Notes under the pieces: model-generated | Database searches by the model: none | What the model saw: the letters and a program-made list of their open reading frames with translations, nothing else | What the model was told of the DNA's origin: nothing | Part shown: in pieces, positions 18,670-27,046 of the stretch | How the letters are laid out: every line of letters begins with the position of its first letter | Numbering within the stretch: the first letter of the stretch is position 1 | Assembly: GCA_945897335.1 (NCBI GenBank) | Contig: CAMDFP010000013.1 | Span: 1 to 34,017, forward strand | Origin: Asaia bogorensis | GTDB lineage: Bacteria > Pseudomonadota > Alphaproteobacteria > SHVZ01 | Direction of reading: 5' to 3' | DNA: 34,017 bases | Program-made: the position numbers and the translations under genes

Positions 18670-19973
18670 ACCGGCCGCCCCACGGCGATCTCCGCGAGCG
18701 AAATCTCCGCGAAGCCGTCCATTCCGGTCAGGGCCGCGAGGTGCCTCGGGTTGATGGTGCCGACGGCGCAGGCACCGAGCCCGACATCCTCGGCCACCAG
18801 ATGCAGGACGCCGAGCGCCGCGCCGGCGTCGAGCAGCGCCAGGCGATAGGCGATCGCCTCGTATTTCCAGGCCAGCTGAGGCAGTCGGGCAGCGAAGACA
18901 ATGATGGCCGGCGGCGGCGCGCCGGGGCGCTGGATGAAGGCGGCGACCATCTCGAACAGCCGATCGAGCGGCGGCGCGGATGAGGCGACCCGGTCGAGCC
19001 GGTCGGCCAGGGCGTCATGGCGCCAGATCCCCGGCTCCATGTCGTCGGCGGCGCGGACGGCGAGGTATCCGACGATCTCGCCGACTCCGCCTGCAGCCGG
19101 GACCGGACGCTCGAGCCAGCTCTCCGCCCCGGCACGGCGACGCGCCGTGATCCTGAGCGTCCGCGAAAACAATGCCTCCAGCTGAGCGCGCGAGGGCGGC
19201 TGATCAGCAAAGTCCCGAACCGACCGGCGGCGCTCAAGGAGCTGATGCAGAGGCGTCGACTCCGCATCCGGCAACGTCGGTCGCGCCGGCGGCCCATCGC
19301 CCCATATCGGATCGGGCGGCGGCAGCACGCCTTTGAAACGAGCGGTCGGACCGAAGCGCAAGGCCTCGTGTGCCGGGCGGCTTGCAGCGTGGAACATCCG
19401 ATCGTGAAACGACCAGACCTTGCGGGTGTCGGATTCCGCCGCCGAGACGAGGAAGCCCGTGCGTCCCAGCAGCGTCCGCGCCGGCTCGTCACCAGCCCTC
19501 GTCTCGCCGGCCATCAACCGCGCCACCGCGGCAGCCGCGGCCGGAGCAAGGAGGAGCCGGCAGGCGGCCTCGGGAGATTCCAGAATGGCGGCACCGGCGT
19601 CGCGGCGCAGGTAGACGAACCGGTCTATGACGGCGCCGGCCCCGGGCAACTCTCCGGGTTCGAAGCGATGGCTCAGCGGCACGATGCTGGCGAAAGGATG
19701 TCCCGAGACCGTCGCCAGCCACTCCAGTCGGCCGGCCAAGCGGAGGCGTTCGAGCGCTGTCAGCGCGCGGACGGCGTCGGGCAATCGGGCCAGGTCCGAC
19801 TCGCTCAGCCCATCGGGAGCGGCAACCCGCGCCATCGCCGACGCCGCCTCCGGTGAGGGCAGGTCGAGACGCAACCGACCGCCATCGCCCGACACAATGG
19901 AGAGGCCGGATCCTTCGGCGATTGCGGTTGCTCTCCGATCGGTGAGGCACCAGGCGAGCACCAGCTCAGGCAT
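18666..19973 (-). CDS. SagB/McbC-type FMN-dependent dehydrogenase (nitroreductase fold)
   Basis: A 435-residue protein with an N-terminal region of about 205 residues that I do not recognise by motif, then a nitroreductase-fold domain (about 235-435). Visible signatures are RRSVRDF near 250, AAGGVGEI, and WKYEAIAYRLALLDAG with the Lys370-Tyr371 pair, followed by DVGLGACAVG. The Lys-Tyr pair and the LLDAG helix match SagB/ThcOx/McbC azoline dehydrogenases, which oxidise thiazolines and oxazolines with FMN. It is encoded inside the AT operon: its ATG overlaps the end of the starter gene by 8 nt, and its stop overlaps the acyl hydrolase start. No condensation/cyclisation (NRPS) domain or YcaO protein is seen in the window, so the substrate is unclear. 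It may act on an azoline formed by modules beyond the left edge, or oxidise the polyketide directly. Confidence 0.85.
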   Translation of the reverse strand: MPELVLAWCLTDRRATAIAEGSGLSIVSGDGGRLRLDLPSPEAASAMARVAAPDGLSESDLARLPDAVRALTALERLRLAGRLEWLATVSGHPFASIVPLSHRFEPGELPGAGAVIDRFVYLRRDAGAAILESPEAACRLLLAPAAAAAVARLMAGETRAGDEPARTLLGRTGFLVSAAESDTRKVWSFHDRMFHAASRPAHEALRFGPTARFKGVLPPPDPIWGDGPPARPTLPDAESTPLHQLLERRRSVRDFADQPPSRAQLEALFSRTLRITARRRAGAESWLERPVPAAGGVGEIVGYLAVRAADDMEPGIWRHDALADRLDRVASSAPPLDRLFEMVAAFIQRPGAPPPAIIVFAARLPQLAWKYEAIAYRLALLDAGAALGVLHLVAEDVGLGACAVGTINPRHLAALTGMDGFAEISLAEIAVGRPV

Positions 19974-22900
19974 TGGCCGCCGTCCCCGTCCGGGCGCGCC
20001 CGACGGCCACGGTATCGGTGAACCAGTGGCGCTGCCGCTCGAACGGATAGGTCGGCAGGATCACGCGCGGCCGGCGCAAGCCATCGTCGACGGCACGCCA
20101 GTCGATCGCCGCGCCGCCGGAATAGGCACGGGCCAGGACCGCCATCAGGCCGGCCCATTCGTCGCCCTCGACACCCAGCGTCGGACGAATGTCGAGGCCG
20201 AGGCCCTCGGCCCTGATCATTCCCGTCAGCATCGGCAACGGCCCGCATTCGATGGCCAAGCCCGGCGCCATGCCGGCGAGGACCCTGGCGGCGCTGCGGA
20301 AACGCGCGGGATGGCGGAGGTGCCGCGCCCAGTAATCCGGCGTTGCCACAGCCTCCGCTGCCAGCCCAGCCTCCAGCGACGAGATATAGGTGATGGTCGG
20401 TACGGCGCGCGGCACAGTGGTGGCGACGGTAGCGAAAGCGTCGAGGATCGGCTCCATCATCGCCGAATGAAAGGCGTGCGGCACCGGCACGCGATGACAG
20501 CGCAGGCCGCCGGCCTTGGCGGCCGCGATCAGCGTCAGGATTCCGGCCGCCGTTCCGGTCACCACCGTCTGGTTCGGCGAATTGTGAGCGGCGATCGTGA
20601 CGGCGCCGCCGGCCGCCTCGAGATAGGGCCGAAGCTTTTCCTCATCGGCCTCAACGGCGGCCATGGCCCCCTCGCCCGGCGCCTCGGCAACCAGACGGGC
20701 GCGGTGGGCAACCAGGCGCGCGCCGTCCTCAAGCGAGAACACGCCCGCGGTCTGGGCGGCGGCGAATTCGCCGAGCGAATGGCCGAGTACGACCGTCGGG
20801 CGGATGCCCCAGGCGCGGAGCAGAGCCGACAGCCCGGCCTGGACGGCGTAGACCGCCGGCTGCGCCAGCGTGTCGAGCGCCGCCGGGTCGTTGCCGAAGA
20901 TCGCACCGACCAGTGAGCGGCCCAGTACGTCGCGGACCGGCGCCTCGCAGCGCTCGATCACCTCGCGGAAGACCGGCGCCGCCTCGAACTGCGCCGCCGC
21001 CATGGCGAGGTGATGGCCACCCTGGCCGGAAAACAGCAGCGCCACCGTCTCCGGGGCGGTCGCGGAGCCGGCCTCGACCTGCGTCCCGTCGCCGTCGGCA
21101 AAGCTACTCAACGCCTCCGCCACCGCCGTCTTGGTCGTCGAGGCGATGGCGAGGCGGTGGCGGAAATGCGCGCGCCCGGTCGTCACGGTATGCGCGGCGT
21201 CGGCAAGTGGTGCCTCAAGACGGGAGAGCGCATCGGCATGGCGGACGGCGAGCGCGGCAAGCGCGGTCATCGTCGGCGCCGACAAGGCATATACGTGATG
21301 GCCGCGCCGATCCGCGGCCTCGTCTTCGGGCGGCGGCGCGGCGACAATCAGATGGGCGAGCGTGCCGCTGTAGCCGAAGGAGCTGATACCGGCCAATGGC
21401 TGCGGCGAGGGCCAAGTCATCGGCGCCGTCGGCACGACGGCGGGGATGGTGGCCGGGTCGAAGCCTGGCACCGGAGTGCGATAGTGCTGGTTGGGGGCAA
21501 TCGTGCGGTGAGCAAAACACTGGATGAGCTTGATCACCGCAGAAACGCCGGCGGCGGCCTCCTGATGGCCGATCGCGCTCTTCACCGCACCGAGGATCAG
21601 CGGCCGGGAGCGGCCGGCAAATATGCGAGTCAACGCCCCCACCTCGACGAGGTCGCCGACCGCGGTGCCGGTGCCATGCATCTCCACCATGTCGACATCG
21701 CCCGGCTCGATGCCGGCGACCACAAGCGCGCGCCGGATCAATGCCTCCTGGGCCGCGCCATTGGGCGCGGCGAAGCCGTTCGACGCCCCGTCCTGGCCGA
21801 GAGCACCGCCGAGCACCACCGCCTCGATGCGATCTCCATCGGCGATCGCGTCGTCCAGCCGCTTCAGGAGCACGATACCGCAGCCCTCACTGCGGCCATA
21901 GCCACTGGCTGACGCGTCGAGAGTTCGACACCGCGCATCGGCCGACAGGATGCCGGCCTGGGAGAAGGCGATGCAGAGCTCGGGCGAGAGGATCGCGTTG
22001 ACGCCGCCACACACCGCCAGGTTGACGTCGCCCGCCTGGAGCGACCGGCATGCCGCGTGGATCGCCACCAGCGAGGACGAGCACGCCGTATCGATCGCGA
22101 TCGCCGGGCCCAGGCTGCCGTAGAAATAGGAGAGCCGCCCGGCCGCGCCTGCCGCCGAGCCGCCGAGGCTATAGATCATAGACAGGCTCATCGCCCGCGA
22201 GTCCTTGACCTGCATCAGCTCGTAGTCGTGGGAGAACTGGCCGATGAAGACACCGGTCAGGCTGCCGGCGAGGGTTCCGGGGTCGATGCCGGCGCGCTCG
22301 AGAGCCTGCCAGCTGGTTTCGAGGAGAAGCCGCTGCTGCGGGTCGAGCCTCGCCGCCTCACGTCGCGACAGGCGGAAGAAGGCCGCATCAAACAGATCGA
22401 TGCCGTCGATAAAGCCGCCCTCGGCGCTGTCCATCAGGCCGGGCGTACCCGGCTCGGGCGCGGTCAGCTTCTCGGCATCCCAGCGGCCCGGCGGCACCCG
22501 GCAGATCGCGTCGACGCCGGCCATCAGGTTGCGCCACAGCATCTCGGAATCGTCGGCGCCGGGAAATCGGCCGGCATGAGCGATGACGGCGACAGGCGCC
22601 CAACCTCTGCCGGCGCCGGTCGAGACCGCGACGGGCGCGACCTTCGGATCGCCACGGCCTCGTGGCCGCGGTTCTGTCCCCTCCGCCGGCGTCGCGGCGC
22701 CGAGAGCCGCGACAGCGGCGTCGACGCTCGGGAAACGAAAGAAGAAGCCGGGATCGATGGGACAGCCGAGACGAGCCGACAACAGCCGGCGAAGCTCCTG
22801 CATGTCGAGAGAGTCGAGACCGAGTTCGCGCACCGGGCGATCGGACGCGAAGGCGGCTGCCTTCTCTGGCCCCAGCAGCGCCAGCACCGACGCGCGTACG

Positions 22901-25074
22901 ATGGCAGCAGGGTCCATGGAAGCGGTGTCGAGGGTGGCCGCAGCGCGCGGGATCGTGGCTTGCCCGTCGCCCTGCCGCGGATAGAGCACGAGCACGCCGA
23001 TGCCGAGGTTGTCGGCATCGGTCGGCCGGAATCCAGGCACCAAGCCTGCGATCCGCGCGCCGCGCTGGTGGTGAAAGCGGACGATCGGGTCGAGCGGCAA
23101 CCCGTCGGAATCGACGAGTGCCAGATATTGCTCGGGCGTGAGGTCTGCCCGTGCGGCATAGGCACCGAAGCGGGTTACGCCGGCGATCCCGGTCACGCCC
23201 GGTTGGCAAGACGCCCAATCGAGCACGAAGTCGAGCAAGGCGTCGCCCAACCCCAGCGGCGCGGACGGCCCCGCGATCACGCCGAGCAGCTGCAGGATAG
23301 AGCCCTCGACCGCATTGTCATCGAGGCAAGACTCCAGTGTGCGACCATGCACCGCGTCCGCGGTTGGCAGGCGGCCGACATAGACGGCCGCCACCACTCC
23401 GCCGTCCGTCTCCGCGACCAGAACGCCGTTCGGGCAGTTCGCCAGCCTCGCTTCGATGCACGCGCGGCCGAAGCGCAGCGCCGGTGCCCAACCGGCTTCA
23501 TCGAGCATCACAAGGGCGTCGATGTCACCTGGATCCGCCAGCCTGATGCGATAGGGCCTTCGCTCGTACCAAGCCGACGTGATGCGCGTGAACGGCAGCG
23601 CCCGCGGATAACGGACGAGCGTGCCGGCACGTGCGAACAACCCGGCCTCGGCCATCGCCAGGAGAAAAATATGAGCCTCCACCAACTGCTGGCCGGAAAA
23701 CGCGTGACATGCATCGAAGTGGAGGTTTTCGCACTCATCGAGATGCGCGCGCACCGTTGCGGCAGGCAACGCGTGCACCTCGGCGACGGCCAGCCCGCCG
23801 TCTCCGGTCATGGCGGACCAGCGCCCAAGATGCTCGACCAGGGCCTGCATGGCGTCGGCCGGGTCGATTGCCGTGCCGTCAGGTGCGACATGCACGCTCT
23901 CGAGCCTATGCCGGCGTCTGTGAGCCGCGGCATTTGCATCGGAGGGCGGATGCCAGGCACGTTTGTGGTCGAGGAAGGAGCGAACATGCAGTGCCCGCCG
24001 GCCGGCGAGTTCGACATCGGCGAGCCGTGCCAACAGCCCGGCCGGATCGTCGATGCTTGCCTCGACCAGGCGATGCGGAATGTCACGACCCGACAGCGTC
24101 CTGCCGGCTTCGGCCAAGGCGGCAGAATTGGAGTCCGCAGCCACCATGACAAGCGGCCGCTTGCCGCGTTCGGAGGTCCCCCGCACCGCGTCGTGGATCG
24201 CCGCGAGCAGCGAGCCGTCGCCGGCGCCCATGTCGATCACCACATCGGGCTCATCGGCGGGCCGGCTGCCGTCGAAGCGATCGCGCAGCAGGGCCACCAG
24301 GTCGGCGACGAACCGTTGGTGCTGGAAACCGCTGCCAAGAACGTTGAGTTGACGGTCGACATGCTCCCCGACCCCGCCGATGGTCGCCACCGCCGCCCGC
24401 GCGTCGCCGAACAGCAACGCATCCATCTGCGCCAGCATCGGCCGGTACGACAGCGTGGTGGCGAGATCGAGGCCGTGCTCGAGCATGCAGGCTGAGGGGC
24501 CATCGGATTCGAGCACGCCGTCGACGCAGCCGCCCCATCGGGCGGATCGCCACAGCCGATCGACCAGCATCACGGCATCGGCGTCAAGCCCGTCCAGGGG
24601 AAGACGCGACCAATCGACGACTTTAGTAATCGTGCCATGCCGGCAGAGTGCGGCCAGCACCGGCGCGACGACGAGCCCGTCCAGCATCCCGGCCACAAGA
24701 TTGTCTGGGCCACCCCAGCGCGACGAGATCGCGGGAAGCCAGCGAGCGAGTCGTGCCTTCGCTGCCGCATCGCCCAGCACGTCGTCCGCGAAGACCGCGA
24801 GCAGCTCCGTCACATCTGCGGGGATCCGCATCCGGTCGCCGGCAGTTGCGGAGAGCCACAAGCCCTCTGGTGACTCGTCCAGCCAGCCGAGGCTGACAAG
24901 CAGGCGCGAGGCTGCCGCGAAATGTCCCACATTGGCGCCATAGTGACGACCGAGCGCGTCGCGCGCGATCGGGCCGGTGCTCGACAGATGGTCGAGTACG
25001 CCACGGCCCTCCAGCGCGGCGATGACCGGGATGGCGACATAGCCATGAGCATAGCGGTTGAGCCGATCGAGCAT
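19966..25074 (-). CDS. PKS starter protein A: methyltransferase-GNAT-ACP loading module fused to KS-AT
   Basis: A 1702-residue protein. The N-terminus (residues 1-490) opens LNRYAHGYVAIPVIAALEGRG and carries a SAM motif DMGAGDGS near 277 and RSFLDHKRAWHPP, resembling the MT1 domains of AprA, GphF and SxtA. A GNAT-like domain follows (about 505-725) with PGVTGIAGVTR and LVPGFRPTDADNLGIGV, typical of loading-module decarboxylases. Next are ACP (GLDSL, Ser755), KS (about 863-1290; Cys998 in DTACSSS, RSEGCG, EMHGTGT, IGHQEAAAG) and AT (about 1360-1660; Ser1433 in GHSLGE, VPHAFHS), ending in the post-AT motif YPFERQRHW. The HAFH form of the AT indicates malonyl. Known relatives methylate malonyl-ACP and decarboxylate it to propionyl or isobutyryl, so such a starter is inferred. 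No ACP follows the AT, which is unusual. ATG 25074 is the first in-frame ATG after an upstream stop; the ribosome site is weak. Confidence 0.93.
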   Translation of the reverse strand: MLDRLNRYAHGYVAIPVIAALEGRGVLDHLSSTGPIARDALGRHYGANVGHFAAASRLLVSLGWLDESPEGLWLSATAGDRMRIPADVTELLAVFADDVLGDAAAKARLARWLPAISSRWGGPDNLVAGMLDGLVVAPVLAALCRHGTITKVVDWSRLPLDGLDADAVMLVDRLWRSARWGGCVDGVLESDGPSACMLEHGLDLATTLSYRPMLAQMDALLFGDARAAVATIGGVGEHVDRQLNVLGSGFQHQRFVADLVALLRDRFDGSRPADEPDVVIDMGAGDGSLLAAIHDAVRGTSERGKRPLVMVAADSNSAALAEAGRTLSGRDIPHRLVEASIDDPAGLLARLADVELAGRRALHVRSFLDHKRAWHPPSDANAAAHRRRHRLESVHVAPDGTAIDPADAMQALVEHLGRWSAMTGDGGLAVAEVHALPAATVRAHLDECENLHFDACHAFSGQQLVEAHIFLLAMAEAGLFARAGTLVRYPRALPFTRITSAWYERRPYRIRLADPGDIDALVMLDEAGWAPALRFGRACIEARLANCPNGVLVAETDGGVVAAVYVGRLPTADAVHGRTLESCLDDNAVEGSILQLLGVIAGPSAPLGLGDALLDFVLDWASCQPGVTGIAGVTRFGAYAARADLTPEQYLALVDSDGLPLDPIVRFHHQRGARIAGLVPGFRPTDADNLGIGVLVLYPRQGDGQATIPRAAATLDTASMDPAAIVRASVLALLGPEKAAAFASDRPVRELGLDSLDMQELRRLLSARLGCPIDPGFFFRFPSVDAAVAALGAATPAEGTEPRPRGRGDPKVAPVAVSTGAGRGWAPVAVIAHAGRFPGADDSEMLWRNLMAGVDAICRVPPGRWDAEKLTAPEPGTPGLMDSAEGGFIDGIDLFDAAFFRLSRREAARLDPQQRLLLETSWQALERAGIDPGTLAGSLTGVFIGQFSHDYELMQVKDSRAMSLSMIYSLGGSAAGAAGRLSYFYGSLGPAIAIDTACSSSLVAIHAACRSLQAGDVNLAVCGGVNAILSPELCIAFSQAGILSADARCRTLDASASGYGRSEGCGIVLLKRLDDAIADGDRIEAVVLGGALGQDGASNGFAAPNGAAQEALIRRALVVAGIEPGDVDMVEMHGTGTAVGDLVEVGALTRIFAGRSRPLILGAVKSAIGHQEAAAGVSAVIKLIQCFAHRTIAPNQHYRTPVPGFDPATIPAVVPTAPMTWPSPQPLAGISSFGYSGTLAHLIVAAPPPEDEAADRRGHHVYALSAPTMTALAALAVRHADALSRLEAPLADAAHTVTTGRAHFRHRLAIASTTKTAVAEALSSFADGDGTQVEAGSATAPETVALLFSGQGGHHLAMAAAQFEAAPVFREVIERCEAPVRDVLGRSLVGAIFGNDPAALDTLAQPAVYAVQAGLSALLRAWGIRPTVVLGHSLGEFAAAQTAGVFSLEDGARLVAHRARLVAEAPGEGAMAAVEADEEKLRPYLEAAGGAVTIAAHNSPNQTVVTGTAAGILTLIAAAKAGGLRCHRVPVPHAFHSAMMEPILDAFATVATTVPRAVPTITYISSLEAGLAAEAVATPDYWARHLRHPARFRSAARVLAGMAPGLAIECGPLPMLTGMIRAEGLGLDIRPTLGVEGDEWAGLMAVLARAYSGGAAIDWRAVDDGLRRPRVILPTYPFERQRHWFTDTVAVGRARTGTAANA

Positions 25075-25151
25075 CGCCAGTTCCGTGTCTTGCTCACGAA
25101 GTCAGGGGGATCAGACTGGAATCCAACTCTCGATCCGATAGCCTAGCAGGA

Positions 25152-25166
25152 CCATGCGAGGCATGG
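25152..25166. promoter_or_regulatory. Perfect inverted repeat, possible operator
   Basis: CCATGC-GAG-GCATGG, 6-bp arms with a 3-bp spacer, lies 78 bp upstream of the starter gene ATG and 135 bp upstream of tolC in the divergent gap. A symmetric site here suits a dimeric regulator. No regulator gene is in view, and I see no convincing -35/-10 pair for the minus strand. Confidence 0.4.
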
Positions 25167-25243
25167 AGCATCGGTCCGACAATAGCGCCGAGGTCGCCGA
25201 CCCGTCGCCCTAAAATCAGCGCCTCCCCTGAAAGACATGGGAC

Positions 25244-25263
25244 CACTTGGTATGATACAAGTG
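25244..25263 (+). promoter_or_regulatory. 20-bp dyad overlapping an extended -10-like box upstream of tolC
   Basis: The outer arms are CACTTG and CAAGTG, and the centre contains GTAT-G-ATAC. The left half is the right half plus one extra G, so the dyad is nearly perfect. Within it TGG-TATGAT (box at 25251-25256) reads as an extended -10 element for the plus strand, about 45 bp before the tolC start; no -35 match is seen. An operator that covers the promoter is the simplest reading, but it is inference. Confidence 0.4.
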
Positions 25264-25300
25264 CGCTGACAGGGGTTCACGCCGTTCACGAGGAGAAGGA

Positions 25301-26677
25301 ATGACCGGTCAAGTCGCCTCGAGGCGCATTTGGGCCCTGGCGACACTCGGCACGATCATCGCTGCCGGACTCGGTCTACTGATGGCGGCGCCCGTGCGCG
25401 CTCAAACCTTCCAGGAAGCTCTGGCAGCCGCCTACCACACCAATCCGGTCATCCTGTCCGGCCGCGCGCGCCTGCGCCAGACGGATGAGGGCGTTCCGCA
25501 GGCGTTGTCCAACTGGCGGCCGCGGGTGACCACCTCACCCAGTGCAGATCGCCATCATACGAAAGACGATACGCAAGGTTCGACCACAACGACCAACCTG
25601 GACACCCTCACCGCCGATCTCACGGTCACCCAGTCCCTCTATCGCGGCGGTCGTACGGTCGCGGCGACCCGCTCGGCCGAGCACGCCGTACTGGCCGAGC
25701 GCGCCCGCCTGATCGCCACCGAGCAGGAGGTGCTGCTCGCCGCAGCCACTTCCTATGTGGATGTGATACGCGACGAGTCCACGGTAGGGCTCAATATCGC
25801 CAACGAGCGACGCCTGCAGCGTCAACTCGAACGTGCCCAGAATGGCTACCGCGTCGGCGAGCTCTCTATCACCGACGTATCCCAGGCGGAGTCGCGACTA
25901 GCCCAGGCGATCGCAGCGCGGATCGCATCGGAGGGCCGGCTCCCAATCAGCCGCGCGGCCTATCGACGCCTGATGGGCAACGTTCCCGCCGCGCTGACGA
26001 CCCCGGAGTGGCCGCGAAATCTGCCGACATCGCGCGAAGACGCGGCGGCCCAGGCGTCCACGAACAATCCCAGCGTAATTGCCGCGCAGTTTGCCGAGAA
26101 AAGCGCTCAGGACGATGTGCGCGTCGTGGGCGGCCAATTGCTGCCGGAAGCCAGTCTTACCGGCAGCGTCTCGCGCAGCGACAGCTCTTTGACATCGGAC
26201 GACGGCCTGCGCACCGACACACGCTCGCTCGACGCCAACGTGACCATACCGCTCTATCAGGCAGGAGCGGTCACCTCGCGCCATCGCGCGGCAAAGCAAA
26301 CGGTCGACCAGCGCCGCGAAGAGATCGATGAGGTGCGGCGCTCGGCCATCGAATCCGCGACTCGCGCCTTCGAGCAATACAACGCTGCTCGGGCGCGGTT
26401 CGATTCCTACTCCGATGAGATCGACGCCGCCGAGATCGCGCTCGAAGGTGTAGAGCAAGAAGCCGTTCTCGGCTCACGCAGCATGCTGGACGTACTCGAT
26501 GCCGAGAATGAACTGCGGGTTGCCCAGGTCAACCAGGTCCGGGCCACGCGCGACGAGTTCGTGGCGGCCTTTCAGCTGCTCGCGGTGACGGGACGATTCA
26601 CCGCGACGGAGCTTGTCCTGGCCGTGGAACTCTATGATCCCGAGGCCAATTACAAGGCCGTCCGCAACAGGTGGTGA
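25301..26677 (+). CDS. TolC-family outer-membrane channel protein
   Basis: A 458-residue outer-membrane efflux protein that would form the outer channel of a tripartite pump or type I secretion system. It has a signal peptide (residues 1-34, hydrophobic core WALATLGTIIAAGLGLLMAA, probable cut after VRA), then TFQEALAAAYHTNPVI and DEGVPQALSNWRPRV, typical of alphaproteobacterial TolC/BepC proteins. Two similar halves of the outer-membrane-factor fold follow, the second ending near LGSRSMLDVLDAENELRVAQ. Start ATG 25301 has AGGAG at 25291-25295. It is divergent from the polyketide starter gene across a 226-bp gap with two dyads. No inner-membrane pump or adaptor is adjacent, so a link to export of the polyketide is possible but unproven. 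It could equally be a housekeeping tolC. Confidence 0.9.
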   Translation: MTGQVASRRIWALATLGTIIAAGLGLLMAAPVRAQTFQEALAAAYHTNPVILSGRARLRQTDEGVPQALSNWRPRVTTSPSADRHHTKDDTQGSTTTTNLDTLTADLTVTQSLYRGGRTVAATRSAEHAVLAERARLIATEQEVLLAAATSYVDVIRDESTVGLNIANERRLQRQLERAQNGYRVGELSITDVSQAESRLAQAIAARIASEGRLPISRAAYRRLMGNVPAALTTPEWPRNLPTSREDAAAQASTNNPSVIAAQFAEKSAQDDVRVVGGQLLPEASLTGSVSRSDSSLTSDDGLRTDTRSLDANVTIPLYQAGAVTSRHRAAKQTVDQRREEIDEVRRSAIESATRAFEQYNAARARFDSYSDEIDAAEIALEGVEQEAVLGSRSMLDVLDAENELRVAQVNQVRATRDEFVAAFQLLAVTGRFTATELVLAVELYDPEANYKAVRNRW

Positions 26678-26831
26678 GGCCTCGGCATGGGGGACAACGA
26701 GCAAACCGCGGCTCAGATCCATTGGACGACGCCCGTGCGCAAGCAGAGGTGACGTGCAGAGATCGGGCGGATGAGGCAGGTGCTTACCTCCTGCTGACCT
26801 GGCGACATCCGGTACGTGCGGCAGACAAACG

Positions 26832-26867
26832 AAAGCCGCCGATTTCGCTGCGGAAACCGGCGGCTTT
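26832..26867. terminator. Rho-independent terminator (tRNA side, possibly bidirectional)
   Basis: A perfect 10-bp stem, AAAGCCGCCG pairing with CGGCGGCTTT, encloses a 16-base loop with a small inner TTTC/GAAA stem. It lies just downstream of the 3' end of the minus-strand tRNA fragment and fits as its native terminator. The plus strand ends with TTTT, so it could also stop tolC transcripts from 155 bp upstream. Nothing else is seen in the stretch 26678-26831. Confidence 0.75.
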
Positions 26868-26871
26868 TGCT

Positions 26872-26916
26872 TGGTTGCGGGGGCCAGATTTGAACTGACG
26901 ACCTTCAGGTTATGAG
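26872..26916 (-). other. 3' fragment of initiator tRNA-Met gene (integration attachment site)
   Basis: Read on the minus strand this runs from the anticodon loop CTCATAA through CCTGA, AGGTC, the T arm with TTCAAAT, and acceptor CCCCGCA-A-CCA. The order and bases match the 3' half of bacterial initiator tRNA (fMet). The 5' half is absent: the bases beyond the anticodon loop do not continue the stem or a D arm. Integrases of the type found next door recombine at tRNA 3' ends, and the tRNA terminator still sits on its outer side. The fragment therefore marks the left border of an inserted element; the intact tRNA should lie at the other end, to the right of the window. Confidence 0.8.
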
Positions 26917-26934
26917 TGGCTGCAAAGTGGCTGC
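26915..26934 (+). repeat. Two direct repeats AGTGGCTGC with 11-bp period at the att core
   Basis: The unit AGTGGCTGC occurs at 26915-26923 and 26926-26934, starting exactly where homology to the tRNA ends. One-turn spacing beside an attachment core is what arm-type integrase sites look like. A related pair in the opposite orientation lies at 27047-27067. Confidence 0.5.
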
Positions 26935-27046
26935 GCAGGATTACGCAGAAACTCATTTTACTACGCTTTTTCAATGGTTTAGTTGACTTCTGGCGGCACG
27001 AGACCCACGCTGCTTTTCGCAGACACCCGCCGCAACCTTCGCCCTC

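Larger units (their letters stand above)
1..25074 (-). other. Hybrid cis-AT/trans-AT polyketide biosynthetic gene cluster (left end outside window)
   Basis: Six minus-strand genes lie in order A (starter), B (dehydrogenase), C (acyl hydrolase), D (malonyl transferase), E and F (synthases). Neighbours overlap by 4 to 8 nt except between D and E. Six KS domains and five ACPs are visible. There is no ER, thioesterase, HMG-CoA-synthase-like cassette or ACP synthase, so termination and tailoring lie to the left or elsewhere. The right border is sharp: a divergent tolC-family gene, and then a tRNA-borne integration site. Confidence 0.9.
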
